Origin: Larix kaempferi
Taxonomy: Eukaryota; Streptophyta; Pinopsida; Pinales; Pinaceae
DNA: 64,000 nt
Direction: 5' to 3'
Assembly: GCA_027924585.1 (NCBI GenBank)
Contig: BSBM01000307.1
Span: forward strand, 14,865,501-14,929,500
A program made the translations under genes and the position numbers. The notes beneath the pieces are model-generated. The model made no database searches. It saw only the letters and a list, made by a program, of their open reading frames with translations, and was not told the origin of the DNA. Shown one piece after another: positions 34,363 to 46,215 of the stretch. Each line of letters begins with the position of its first letter. The stretch's first letter is position 1.

Positions 34363-36144
34363 CTATGGGACAATCTTGTTTCTTGTGGGAACCAGGGGAG
34401 AAGATGGAGGTTCTTCAGGTGGCTGTGGTCTTGACCTTGTATTATAAGGATGTTGTGTGTTAAACACTGCCTCAGGTTCCTCTTCTTCTTCACACATAGG
34501 AAGTTCCAAAAAGCAACCCACAGCATCGACCTGTGGATCATCTTCTGCTTCTTGTTCAGGTAATGGAGGATCTGGGGTAGTTTGACCATTGGAAGTGTCA
34601 GGGGTGACTTGAGATTCTACTGCCAATGCTCTAAAAATAGAAAAGAGTTCATCATTTGTGAGTGCATCTGCGGGATTCGGTGGTGGTGGATTTTGTGGAG
34701 GCTGGTAAGGTCTCCTAAACGGTGGCCTTACAAAACCTCTGTTCCGATTTTGATTATCATTAGTGTTCTTCTTCAAATCCACCATCTCATTTGACATATT
34801 CTGAAGGAATTTTTTCATGTCAGTCAAATCAAATGGATCCTTGTTCTGAACTGTGGGTTTAGGGACATTCTCAATTTTCTTCTTGGAAGTAGAAGGTTGT
34901 CCTTCTGAAGATTCAGGGCTGTCTTCCAAACAAAAGATGTCCTTCTCAACTTGGATTGCTTCATCAAATGCTTCCAGTAAGGTACCCTTCTATGCCCTTT
35001 TGACCCATATTGTAATAGGGGGAGGCAGACCCTTTTCATAATAAGCCACCAACAATTCTTCAATAGGAAGAAGATTGGTAGGAATTCTGTTTTTGAGATA
35101 TGAAAACCTTTGGTTAAAGTCTTTTACCCTTTCTTTTCGTTTGATTTTCATGGAGGATAATTCTAAGACAAGATCTTGCGGTGTTTTGTCATCCCCGAAT
35201 TTCTAGGTGAAATATTTCTCAAATTCATCCCAGGAAGTTATAGATTGGGTCGGTAAAGCAAAATACCAAGTGGTCGCTCTACCCTCAAAGGTGTATGGAA
35301 AGAGTCTGCATACTACATCCTCATGTACCACACTTCTAAGCCTGATTGCCGACATGAAAGTTTTTATGTGATCCAATGTAGGTATCTTATCATCAGGGTT
35401 GTATTTAGGTAGCCATTTCTCAGGATTCTTTGGTAATCTATGTTGATCACCTAATATGAAAACTACACCTTGGTCAAGCAAAGGTCTGTTTTGACCTTCT
35501 CCAGCCATTGAAGGTTTTGGTTCTTCTTCTTCAAATGACGAACTAGAAGAATTCTCTTCATCTGAGGAAGATGATGAAGATGAAGGAGGGGACGATGGTG
35601 GACCACCGACTCCAAGATTTGGTTGACCTTGTGTTCCTACGAGAGTGGCCTCACGGTTATATTCAGGAGAATCTGGTCGATTAACTAGGTCTTGGTTTTC
35701 AGGTTGATGATCAGTTGTACGTTGATCCTCTATGTTAAAAATATTGGTATGCTGAACCTGTGGATCAGTGGTCTATGAGGTGGGAACTTGCTGATCTTCT
35801 CGACCGCTAGTTTACAAAATACCTTCTAAGTTTAGAGCTTCCAGGCCGTGTCTTCTTTGATCGGCAAGTCGTTGTTCTACTCTTAAAACCCTATCGAAAG
35901 ATGTTTTCAATATCTGCTCTAACGAGATGGGTCCCCTTGTAGGTGACATGAAAATGATATCTCCTCTGTTCTCCTATTGTATCACAGGTGTGACAGGTAT
36001 AACCGCAGGTTGTGTGGACGGGACAGGGAGAATCATAGGTTGTGTACTAGTTGGTTGTTCAGATGTTGAAGCCCTAGTCTGGCTTCGGGTTTGAACTGTT
36101 GAAGTACTCACTGGAGGAGGTTTATTAGTAGTCTGATTAGGCAT
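34363..36144 (-). pseudogene. gag: Gypsy D gag
   Basis: Frame from ATG at 36144 (MPNQTTNKPPPVSTS) to the protease. The N-terminal part has LEQILKTSFDRVLRVEQRL, then a Ser/Glu-rich low-complexity tract (SSPPSSSSSSSDEENSSSSS, about 35580-35530). The capsid core spans 35508-35000 (FPYTFEGRATTWYFALP, the usual gag W-Y motif). A Pro-rich C-terminal part (RRPYQPPQNPPPPNPADAL) follows. Six or so stops are present. I see no CCHC zinc knuckle, which many gypsy gags have. Confidence 0.85.
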
Positions 36145-36157
36145 GTTTTACTAGTTT

Positions 36158-36174
36158 CCCTCCTTCTAGCGCCA
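36158..36174 (-). other. Primer-binding site of gypsy D
   Basis: TGGCGCTAGAAGGAGGG on the minus strand, within 2 bases of the 5' LTR end. The TGGCGC start is common in plant gypsy primer sites. It lies just upstream of the gag start, so the leader is almost absent, in contrast to gypsy B. Confidence 0.65.
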
Positions 36175-36176
36175 TT

Positions 36177-39040
36177 TTTTTATGCCTTGGGGATGCAGGG
36201 TAAGTGCAAAGTGATGGAATGGGTTCCAAGGAAAACAACAGGGGATGAAAACCCAGCCAAAGGCTTCGAAAGACCCTGCGCAAGGGCAATTCTATCCTCG
36301 AGCTATTTGGTGTGGTAATCACCTACGGATATTTGGCCTCTGCTGGCACTCTATGAGTAAAATCTTTGATCTTGAAATATTAGTTTTCCTATCAAAGAAA
36401 ACTAAGTGAAAATTAGTTACCAAAATCTAACTTAACCTACCTTAGGAAAGAACCTATTCTAAGTCATATCTAGCCTAAAAGGAAGAGTTGATGTTTTGCA
36501 GATCAGATTTGAAGTGTGATGAACAAGTAGTTAAGTACCTTAAACAGAAATGTCTTTGGGTTCTTCACTTGTTAATTAAAGTATTATCAGTTAATAAAAA
36601 TTAAGTGACAATTCTTCAAAGTGTTTAATCCTATTCAAATATCTGATCTGTAATCATTGTGTTAATTGAAAATTAACATTTGATTATACATATTCATTTG
36701 CATCGAATCATTTTTATAAATATAAAAGTGAAAACGTTCAATTAAAGAAATTTAATAGAACAATTTTGAGCATAATCCAGACATATAGAAAAATCAATAT
36801 GAGAGATCTTATGCATTAATGAATGTCCTGCAAAAGATTGAACACATAACCGATGACAAATTTGAAACATTAACTCAGCAATTCCCAAAGAAATTTGTAG
36901 AACAATAGGAGGTGAATTAAAAGATAACTTTCCTTAGTAGAGAAGTCTTGTACAAAAATTACAATGACTCTTATAAACAGAGTATCTTCAATCCAAACTC
37001 CTGCTAAATTGCAATTCCAAAATTCCCAACCCTTTACTAAGGGAAACATTCCTCCTTTTATAATAAATTTACATAAGAGTTCCAAAAGGAGAAATTCTAC
37101 AAAATAGGGATTACAAAATCAGATCTAACCATTGATCCAAGAAATCTTGCTATTTTTAAGCTTAAGAGAGTTTCCGCCACCTTTCACAAAAGAAAGACTT
37201 GTTCTTTAATCAGATAAGGTCTCGTGGCACCATACAAATTCAATCACAGATTGTTCACTATCATCGACAGGTGGTGTGGCTCGCAGAGCATCCGCTGTAG
37301 GAAATTTGGGGTCGAGGAACCCACTGTCAAAAACAAAGAAATCCATTAGAGGATTTACTTCAAGAACGGTAGTCGGCACATGAGGTTCTTCATCGATTAT
37401 AAAGTCTTATATAACATCAGTATCGATATCAGTTGATTCCTCCAGAATTTCCTTCCTTTGCTCTTCGGGGTTTTGCATGTAGGCAGACAAAGTTTTGAAG
37501 TCTTCTTCACTGCTACCGCTGCTAAGATCAGGAACACCTGCATCAAACGGTGGTGACAAAATTTCTTGATACAACAAGTGGTAGAGTTCTTCATTTTCAA
37601 CCTGAACGTTAGAAAATTCACCATCTGCATGAATATTACTCATTCTAAATGAGTCTTGGATAGTAGGATGCAAAAAAAAAAAAAACACACACACAGAGTC
37701 TTACGTCTTCCAGAAGGCAATGAATGAACTGGAGATTTCATGTTAATTGCTATTTAAAGGCCAACAAGCAGGTCGATGATAATCGGGTGGGGAAATCTAC
37801 AATGATTAAACTTATCCAGTCATTTCATTGTAATTACTTCAATTGTAATGAAAAGAGCCGAAGTATGTGCCATTCGGATCAAAGCTTGTGCAAAGTATGA
37901 GTTCAATTACTACTCCCATGATTTTGAGCTGCCTTTACGATCACATCGTTACAAGCAATCTTCCATCAATAATGATGACTGGTGATTAATAACAGGGACG
38001 AAGGTTATGGTGATAAAGTTGATGTGCAAAAGGTCTCGACTAGGAGTTCCAGTACACGGGCTATCAATTCGTCGCATGTAACAAATCCGATCATTAAGAG
38101 GTGGAACAAAAACGACAAGATGTCAAAGCTCAAGTCCGGACATGGAAAACTTAAGGCAGAGAGATGGCGTCCATCCAACATGAAGTAACTGATAGACTTG
38201 TAATAGTGTCCATTGTCATGAATCACACAGAAAAATGATAATTTGGCAGAACCAGGTTTCAAAAGACAAGATGGAAATGCCTGACTTAACTGATTACCCA
38301 AAATCAACATGACCGCGAGATCATAACAGACGGATGACGAAGATTAACTGCAGTAGAATACGGAATCAGGTTCAAACATTTTCATGGAGTTCTTATTCAA
38401 AGATCCCGCAAGCCGAAACCCAAAAGTACGGTTTTGTGGGTTGCGGGTTCACAAAAAAGGAAGTAAAAAAAGGATTTTCGAAAGCCAAAAACCTACTATG
38501 CGGGTGGTGGGCTTCGAAACATTAAACTGTGACATAAAATAACCATCCTGAAATTACAGGTTGCAGGTTTCGGGAACACACCAAATAAACAAAAAAAAAC
38601 ACAATCCCGAAAGCTGAATGCCGCCATTGTGGGGTTTGGGTTTCGGGGTAATTATTTCTCAATCTTATTACAGAATGATTCCGCAACCCGCAGCCGTCGG
38701 GTTGTGGGTTTCGAAATTACCAAAACCAAAACTTAAAAAACAATAATCCTACAACCCGCACCTATCGGGTTGCGGGTGTCGGGTTCTCCAAATGTCGGGT
38801 TTCGGGATGATGATAACAGTTAACAAAATACTCAAAATTTTGGCTCTTTTGAGCCCGAAGCACTTTGGAAGAAATAATCAAACCTTTACAAACAAGCAGA
38901 CCAAAAGCATGGGTGAAAAATTTTTAGAGGTAAAATCAAAATCTAAAATTTTCAAGATGACTCACCCAAACACCTTTGCGTTTATTAAAATTGGGGGCTC
39001 CTATGCTTAGCTAAGCATGGGATCTGTTGTGGCTACAACA
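36177..39040 (-). repeat. Gypsy D 5' LTR
   Basis: 2864 bp, the promoter copy for the minus-strand element. Its inner end next to the primer site has drifted into a T run (TTTTTATGCC for TGTTGATGCC). The outer end GGCTACAACA abuts the TSD. Confidence 0.93.
37206..37643 (-). pseudogene. Reading frame inside gypsy D 5' LTR
   Basis: The 438-base counterpart of 26840-27277, with only one internal stop (after TDIDTDVI). The protein is acidic (NVQVENEELYHLLYQEIL, DLSSGSSEEDFKTLSAYMQ). Because it is in the 5' LTR it would be downstream of the promoter if transcription starts far enough upstream. Function unknown. Confidence 0.4.
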
Positions 39041-39080
39041 CCCCTTCAAGATTATCCTCAAGCTTGGTGTGGTGAGACAT
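39041..39080 (-). pseudogene. gag: Copia A gag start, separated by gypsy D
   Basis: The start codon at 39080-39078 opens MSHHTKLEDNLEGA, and the reading continues at 25819 (NNFRAWKYR) once gypsy D and one TSD copy are removed. This is the strongest evidence that both flanks belong to one element. Bases 39041-39045 are the right TSD CCCCT. Confidence 0.9.
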
Positions 39081-39639
39081 CCTAAAGAGTACTTCAAATG
39101 GAAATAGAAAAGATTTAGGTCTTACCACTTGATTTGCAGAAATCTGGATCTGGTGCTGGATTAGGGTTTGTCAGAGAAACCCTAAAAATTCAAAATGTGA
39201 ATTTCAAACTTTTGAAATGATAGAAATATGCGCCTTGATGCGATGATCAACCTGGTATATTTAGAATTTGAAATCTGCAAATTTTCACCCTTCAAAAATG
39301 CCTGAGTCTTCCCGGATTCACTAGGGAGGACCCTGAATTAGGGTTTGAGTTTCCCAGAACTTCACCCAACCAAAAAGTTTGATCCAAAGCTCTAAACTTC
39401 CATTTTTCCAAGGAGCTTCCAACTATGTCCTCAGATTTCAAACATTCCTATTTTTGTGGAAACCCTAATGTTTAGGGCAAAAAATGAAAGTGCCCATAAT
39501 TGAGTTCTGATTGGACAGAAAGATGCGCCTTGCTAAGGAGAGTCAAAATACACTACTACCTTTCAAGATCTGTGGAGAGAAACCCAATAAATAGGAAACC
39601 CTAGTTTTAGCAACTGCATAGTGTCTTCTTCCCAGGTTA
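39081..39639 (-). other. Copia A leader
   Basis: About 560 bp between primer site and gag start. It shares blocks with the copia C leader, including AGGGTTTGTCAGAGAAACCC and AGAAATATGCGCCTTGATG. No coding sequence. Confidence 0.75.
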
Positions 39640-39651
39640 GCTCTAATACCA
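39640..39651 (-). other. Primer-binding site of copia A
   Basis: TGGTATTAGAGC on the minus strand next to the LTR, one base different from the initiator methionine tRNA primer site in copia C. Confidence 0.85.
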
Positions 39652-40215
39652 TGTTAATCTTTTAGCATTAATTCAACATACTCTAGGATCTTTACTGAGA
39701 GAATAACATGTACAGCATGTCAAGTATAGCAATGCATATCAATCACACCAAGCAATCACATGAGACAATAGACACACAGAGTTTCACTGGGGAAAACCAT
39801 AAAGGTGAAAAACCCCACAACTTCCTCAGAGATAGAAAGGGCAATGATACAACCAAAGTACACAGAGATAGTCCTCCTAGCAGCTGAACCTTCTCCTCCA
39901 CTAGTGGGCCACTTTCTGAGTAGTGTAGAAGTGAATAATGAGATGATCAAATAGAGTGCCTCCCGCATTCTATTTATACATGACCTGACCTTCCTAATAA
40001 CCTAGCAGGGCCGACTTGTCTAACTTAGTCTAATAACCCATGGTTATACTAATAAGGTCCGACCCCACACTCGGTGGTCTAATAACCCATCACATGCAAG
40101 TTGCGACACTTGTCAATACAAATGACGACACTTCCGTATAGAGGAATAATAACATCTTTATAGGAGTACAATATACATAGGTGAAATACATTTCAAAGTT
40201 ACAATTACATCAACA
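39652..40215 (-). repeat. Copia A 5' LTR
   Basis: 564 bp, TGTTAATC...ACATCAACA, related to the copia C LTRs but with one or two fewer GGCCGACCCC...GGTCTAATAACCC units. TATAAATAG on the minus strand lies at 39970-39978. The outer flank CTAAG (40216-40220) is the presumed TSD. Confidence 0.92.
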
Positions 40216-40376
40216 CTAAGCTATTTAAAACGGTCACGCAACATGGAGCCAAAGGGTACCACTATTTTACCATAACTAGGTTAATTTAAATAATAGGTTG
40301 AAATCAAACTAGTTTTTTTTTGAACAATTGAATTTCGTTCCTCCATACTAATAATTTCCTTCTGTCGTTCCACTTT
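40216..40376. other. Flank of copia A
   Basis: Unassigned sequence directly outside the copia A LTR. No feature seen. It is the oldest context into which the nest was built. Confidence 0.4.
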
Positions 40377-41990
40377 TTATTTCTTCCTTGAAACTTCTTG
40401 ATCGAATTCCATAATATCAACTTCTGAAATACTTCTCTTACTGGTGATATCAGATTTAGCTGCTGTCTGAACCAACATTGCCAAATTGCCTGTTTGTTCC
40501 ATATTCACCTCTTTATTATCTTGTTCAAATTTGAATAAATTTGCCATTTCTTTCAATCCTTCTACTGTTTGATGATCAAAAGCCTTGTTTCCATTTTGAT
40601 GTCTCCTTTGTGATAAAATTTGATGAGGATCATAATTAATCCATTCGGCCTCTTGGAAATCCATAATCTTCAGTAATTTTTCTACTATAGAGAGGGTTTC
40701 CTTATTCTTAATGATGAATGGACCAACTTTAAGAGGGAATTTCGCATCCGATGCTTTTTGAAAGCACAAAAATGTTATTCTTCTGAATGCAACCTTTGTC
40801 TAACAAATTCCAAGGAAAAAACCATCGCTGTTAAAAAGGTTGGCAACAGATATGGTGCTCTAGTAAAACCATACACCCTAATTATAGTATGTTCTCCATA
40901 CAAGAACCAATCACCTGTTTAGCCTTCTGCTGTAGGCTACAAAGTTTCTTTCATTTCTTCTAACACTCAAGGTATTTCAGCATTCAAAATAATTTCGTAA
41001 ACTTCTGCCATGATTTTATGGGTTAACTCAAACATATTGACCTGTTTAGGAAGGTCATGAGAAAAGATGGTACGAAGAAATTTGGATTCCGAAATGTTTG
41101 AACACACGAACAACTTTAGGAGATATGACTAATATCTGAAATGCTTCAATTGGTTGAAATTCACCAACTGGCCATGAATTGCTTTAGCTAGGAATTCATC
41201 AAAATTAAAACAACACACCGGACTCGACTGTGACTCTGGTAAAATTACTTGGAGAAGGAAACTTAACATAACTTCCGTGATTGACTTATCACTATCTAGA
41301 CCTAAAATTTGACTCAACAAGGACAAAACTAACTGGGTATCTCACTGAAAGACATCAATACTCAAAGGGAATGATAGGTTTTCATGCGAATGACCATCTT
41401 TCAAGACTTGTAATAAAAACTTGTCTTTTTCTGCAGGACTGCAGTTTCTATAAAACTTTGCCAAATTTTCTTTGTTAAACGACTCAGGCATTTTGGGAAA
41501 TGTTTCAGGTAAACGTAGAACCTCATGGACAATCTGCGCATTTACTCGGCATAGACTTTTGGTTGTTTTTACATTAATGATTACCTTTTGTCCCTACGAA
41601 TAATTCGCCGCACACCAACAAACAAATTCGGGGAAGTGTAGGGTTTGTTCGACACAAAAATACTACAAAAAAGAACCAAAAACATTAAATACATCCTTTC
41701 CCTGCGACTTAAAATCCATTAATTTCTCCATAGACTGCGAAATACTACACACAGACAAAACAGGGTCGCAAATATCCCTTTCCCTGTCAAATAAAAGCTT
41801 CTCATTTTCATCTTAACTTTCATTGAAGGGAAGAAGGTCTTGGGTTTTCTCCATTTGGGACACAAAATCAAAACACTAAGAGTTTCGAGATACCTATGAA
41901 GTGGGCTTCTTGGGTGTTGTTCTAGTTGACGAAGACAATTACATTCCCGCGGGTTCTTTTCCTCTAGGGAATAAGCAACAAAATCATCTT
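40377..41990 (-). pseudogene. Unrecognised gene-like frame, broken
   Basis: On the minus strand one can follow protein-like sequence over about 500 codons with about eight stops and one or more shifts. Pieces include DICDPVLSVCSISQSMEKLMDF, VNAQIVHEVLRLPETFPKMP, CCFNFDEFLAKAIHGQLVNF, TGDWFLYGEHTIIRVYGFTR and FPLKVGPFIIKNKETL (quoted in part). The 130-codon frame 40769-40377 is the longest open piece. I do not recognise a family. It has no RT, integrase or transposase motif. It may be a repetitive plant gene family carried by a transposon, or a decayed host gene. Confidence 0.45.
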
Positions 41991-43294
41991 TTAAAACTTC
42001 GAACAAACCTTTTATAGAACATATGCTTAGGTGGTTTCGGAACTTGTGATGAGTGGTTTAAATTTAACAGCTTTTCATATCGGACTCCACCAACACTTTC
42101 CATGTGGTTAGCGGTTTAATTTTCGCTCCACCTTTTCCAAGTTTAACCACCGTGCACTTTCTAGCGCGGGAACCCATTTCCATCGTCGATTTGATTCTGG
42201 GTGGGTTTGCATCATAATTCCGCCACGTTTCTACACGTTTATCTATTTTGGTGTGAGTTATCCAATTTTTTAGCGCCTTTTCCACCTCTGCCCTTGGAGT
42301 GAGAGACCTTATGTAGAGACCTTAGAATAGTGACAATATTTGCATTGTTCCTCTCTATAAACATTAATAAGCAATGTTATATTAATGTTAAATAACCCAA
42401 GAATCCATATAGAATAAATTTAAAAAACATAAAGACAAAAATGCTAACAATATGAAGAAATCACTTGTTTGATCAATTATACCAATTCTAGACATTGTTT
42501 GTAGATGGGTTTGTAGAAGATAGAGTGTAACATGGGAAGAAGTCGATGAAGAAGAGGGAGAGATGACCGTAAGAGATAAGAGAAGCCTAAACAACAAGAT
42601 CAATCTTCCAAGATGGCATTGAGATGAAACATTAAATTAGGAAAAGAACGAGAGATCACATGTCGTAGCAATAACATCTAAGGTTGGTGTTGTTTTTTTA
42701 CACAACCCATTTCATATTACCTGCATAATTCTATTGTTCATGTAGTCTCCCTTCTTAATAAATTTGTTATAATTGGAAAATTACAATTTTTGGCCAATTC
42801 AACCCTTAGACTATTAATGACTCGAATGCTTCCAAATGGCTTCAAATGCTTCTGATTTGGGTATGAAGGTGTTTGAAAGGTATTGGGACATAAAAAGCGA
42901 CAAAATTTGCATCGTTCCTATCTACAGTTTTTAATAAGCAATGTCTAACCGAGATAAACCAAGAACCCATATAGAGGAAATTTTAGAAACATAAAAATAC
43001 CTAACAATTTGAAAAATATTCATAACCGTTGAGGTGTAATATGACACATTTATGCAACTATTATAGGTTGGAAACTTCCAAAAGACTTCAGCCACTTGCA
43101 TTTACAATTAGAGAATGAAAGGAAAAATTACTAGGAAAATCTATGTTGAAGCCCCCAAGGGTTGATGGCTCCAAAAGACTCTTTAAATGATTTCAAATTG
43201 GGTTTGAAGGTATATGAAAGGTATTACGACATAAAAAGGAACCTCATCGGTAATTTTAGACTAATATTAGACTACTTCTACAACATCCATTTAA
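41991..43294. repeat. Noncoding stretch with two dispersed duplications
   Basis: The segment TTGCATTGTTCCTCTCTA...AATAAGCAATGT...CCAAGAATCCATATAGA at about 42340-42440 recurs at about 42910-43000. A second pair (ATGAAGGTGTTTGAAAGGTATT and the like) is at 42860-42910 and 43200-43240. No coding signal. Confidence 0.5.
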
Positions 43295-43930
43295 CACTAC
43301 AATAAAATAACCCTTTAGGGGTGGTTTTGGCTTGCGGGGGTCTTGGTAAACCCCCCCTAAAAGTTTTTTCAGACATTTGGAGGTGGTCTTTTAAAACCGC
43401 CCCTAAAAGTCATGGAAATTGGACTTTTGGGGGAGTTTTTTTTAAATCCGCCCCCAAAAGTCCTGAAATTTGACTTTTGGGGGCGGTTTGTCAAAATCCC
43501 CCTAAACGTCATGAGAATTGAACTTTTGGTGGCAGTTTTTTTGGAACCCCCCTTAAAATTCATGAGAATTGAACTTTTGGAGGTGGTTGTTTGAAACCCC
43601 CCCCTAAAAGCCCAATTCTCATAACTTTTGGTGGCGGTTTGTCAAAACCCCCCCTAAAAGTCATGAGAATTGAACTTTGGGAGGCAGTTTGTTTGGAACC
43701 CCCCTTAAAAGTCATGAGAATTGAACTTTTGGAGGCGGTTGTTTGACACCCCCCCCTAAAAGGCTAATTCTCATAACTTTTGGGGGCAGTTTGTCAAAAC
43801 CCCCCCTAAACGTCATGAGAATTGAACTTTGGGAGGCGGTTTGTTTGGAACCCCCCTTAAAATTCATGAGAATTGAATTTTTGGAGGTGGTTGTTTGAAA
43901 AGCCGCCCTAAAATCCCAATTCTCCTACCC
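43295..43930 (+). mobile_element. CACTA-like transposon end with subterminal repeats (1)
   Basis: Starts CACTACAATAAAATAACCCT, which fits the CACTA terminal inverted repeat. It is followed by a block of GGGGGCGGTTTGTC / CCCCCCTAAAAGTCATGAGA motifs in both orientations. A unit of about 152 bp repeats three times (GAATTGAACTTT at 43515, 43666, 43819). Such arrays are typical CACTA subterminal regions that bind transposase. No transposase and no second end were found. Confidence 0.6.
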
Positions 43931-43974
43931 AAATTGATTATCCTCTTTATTAACTCAAATGGGAAAAAGTTTTT

Positions 43975-45440
43975 TCAAAGTTCGACTCAATTTTTGGGTA
44001 TCATCATATGAGAGTGGAATAAATTAGTGTACCAAAGACTTCTTTTAGAACTATATATTGGCATTATGAGTTCCTAGATTTCCCCTTTGCATTGACAAAT
44101 GCTCCATACTTTTCATTTAATTAACAAATGATGTGTTCCAAAAGTTTTAGACAAGTGTGTTTTGGTATTCATTGATGACATCCTAATATATTCTCAAAAT
44201 GAGGAGGAATGTAACACTTATCGCATTTCTTCCTATTGTTGTAGAAGCTACGTGAATACCATCTATATGCTAAGTAAATAAAATGAAAATTCTTTAAGAA
44301 GGAGATTAAATATATCAGGCTTGTCATATCTAAAGAAGGATTAAAGATACACCCTAATAAGGTCGAAGCTATGTCTAGTTGTCCAACCCAAAAGAATGAG
44401 ACCAAAGTAAGAAGCTTCTTGGAATTAGTTGGATATTATCATAGAGTTGTCAAAGGATACTAAAAAATTATAAGATCCTTGCCAAAGTTACAAGATAAAG
44501 GTGTCAAATTAATTTGGAAAACCATACATGACGAAAGATACCAAGAACTTAAAGACAATTCTCATGACAACACCTATAATGATACTTCCTTGCTTTGATA
44601 AGGATTTCCTGGTATGCATAAATGCGAGTGGTGAGAGCATTTAGGGAGTGCTCATGAAGGAAGGAAAAGTGTTGGAATATGAGTCTAAGCAGTTAAACAT
44701 TCACAAGCAAAAGTAAGCAGATCATGACAACTTGGATCTCTTAGTAACAATAGATTCCCATGTCCTAAATGCATGGAAATATTATTTGATTGATAGAAAG
44801 TTTGAATTATGAATATATCATGAGATCTTGAGATACTTGTAGACTCACCCACCATTGACTGCTATGTAGTGGTGATGGGTGAAGTTTTTGGACAACTATG
44901 ATTACAAGTTATTTCACATAAAAGGGGAAGAGAATCAAGTGGCATATGCCTTGAGTTGAAGATGCCTTATTTATGCAATCTAACAAGATTAATAAAATTT
45001 AAGGACAATGATAGGAGATGATCCAATGATGACAAATGTTACGAAGAGGTGTGTGAAGCTCTATTAAGAAATGGGAGTTGGATGGAGAAGGAAGTAAAAA
45101 ATATGAAGATTAACATTTAGTTGAAGTGAAGTACTACTATGAAGAAATCAAATGTATGTGCCAAATTTAAGAGGGTTAGTGTTCCATGAGGCCCATGATG
45201 CTTGTATTCACTAGGGTACTCAGGATATCAAAAGACCTACCTAACTCTAAAGATAATCAGGATTAAAGGAATACACCATATATTTGTATATGGAGAAATT
45301 AGATTTATGTGCCAAATTAGACAAAGTTAAGAATTTTAGTGTTCCATGAGTCCCATGGTTCCCCTTATTCATTGGAACACTTGGGATATCAAAACACCTA
45401 CCTAACTATGAATCAAATGTAATACTAGCCAGGATTAAAA
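43975..45440 (+). pseudogene. Decayed Ty3/gypsy pol remnant
   Basis: Plus strand, all three frames by turns. Recognisable pieces: [15 protein letters not shown] (about 44060), VFIDDILIYSQNEEE (RT catalytic box, about 44160-44205), KVRSFLELVGYYHRVVKGY (about 44400), the RNase H part (ESKQLNIHKQK), FLDNYDYKLFHIKGEENQVA (about 44890), and the integrase zinc module HEAHDACIH (about 45185). The last piece is present twice (about 45160-45250 and 45300-45410). The sequence resembles chromovirus-type pol, but no chromodomain or LTR is left. Very old. Confidence 0.75.
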
Positions 45441-45713
45441 TCATATACCAAAGGTCATGTGGCCATGTACCATGAATTCTATTAGATAAAAATAGACCAT
45501 CAACACCCAACTAGAAAATTGAATTCTCTAACCATACATAACATTTCTTAATAAATAACATTATCCTTTGAGGTTCATGGTCCACACTTGAAGCCCTAGG
45601 ACATCACACATGCCCTGTATGATACAGTGGCCATTTCAATAATAACTATGCCAATGAATATTCTCATGGTATAGGGTCAAACATTATAGTCTAAGGCCAT
45701 ACAATTTCCCTTA

Positions 45714-46215
45714 CACTACTACAAAACAGGACATTGGTGAGGGGGTGCATGCTTGTGATGGGCCTTAAAGGGTCGTCACCAATGTCACAAATGATGACGA
45801 ACCTTAAAAAAATGTCATTGCTATTGTATTTGGAGACATTCATTTAAGTTTTGTCACCAAAACTCTTTTCAGTGACACTTTTTGTGGTTATTAAAGTCTC
45901 GTTGCCAATTCTCTCTTTAGTGACACTTCTAGTGATGATCCTTTAATGGCCCTCATTAATATCCATTAGCGAGGGTCATGGTTGTGACAAACTTAAAGGG
46001 CCCATCACCAATTTCACAGATGATGATGGATCTTAAAGTACCATCATTATAATCATCTTTGGAAACATTCCTTTAAGGTTTGTCACCAAATCCCATTTCA
46101 ATGACACTTATGGTGAGGGTTGTTAAGGGCACGTTACAAATTCTCTCTTTGGTGACACTTCTAGTGACGATCCCTTAAACTGGTCCCCACTAATACATTT
46201 TTTGGTTACTTTTAG
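45714..46215 (+). mobile_element. CACTA-like transposon end with subterminal repeats (2)
   Basis: Starts CACTACTACAAAACAGG, a classic CACTA end. Two copies of a unit of about 220 bp follow (about 45750-45965 and 45966-46200), with GTCACCAA, TTTAGTGACACTTCTAGTGA and CCTTAAAGGG motifs. A different family from the end at 43295. The partner end was not found. Confidence 0.6.

Larger units (their letters stand above)
25825..39040 (-). mobile_element. Gypsy D: Ty3/gypsy element with aRNH before RT and 2.86-kb LTRs
   Basis: 13.2 kb, TSD CCCCT at 25820-25824 and 39041-39045, inserted in copia A gag. LTRs are 25825-28688 and 36177-39040, both 2864 bp. On the minus strand the order is primer site, gag (from 36144), protease, aRNH, RT, RNase H, integrase, then about 1.4 kb of noncoding DNA and the 3' LTR. 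Gag to RT share one reading frame, interrupted only by stops, and a shift precedes integrase. There is no chromodomain. I place it in the dual-RNase H (Tat-like) gypsy group, but its domain order is not the usual one. Confidence 0.93.
1..40215 (-). mobile_element. Copia A: outermost Ty1/copia LTR retrotransposon, split by two later gypsy insertions
   Basis: This element is present in pieces: 5' LTR 39652-40215, primer site 39640-39651, leader and gag start 39639-39041, gag-pol 25824-22372, and 11 bases of pol at 11-1. It is read on the minus strand and continues beyond the left edge. The pieces join precisely when gypsy D (25825-39040) and gypsy B (12-22366) are taken out together with their TSDs. 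Domain order is gag, protease, integrase, RT, RNase H, which is the copia order. About five in-frame stops are visible, so it is dead but well preserved. The 3' LTR lies outside the window, so its TSD (the 5' flank is CTAAG at 40216-40220) cannot be checked. Confidence 0.92.
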
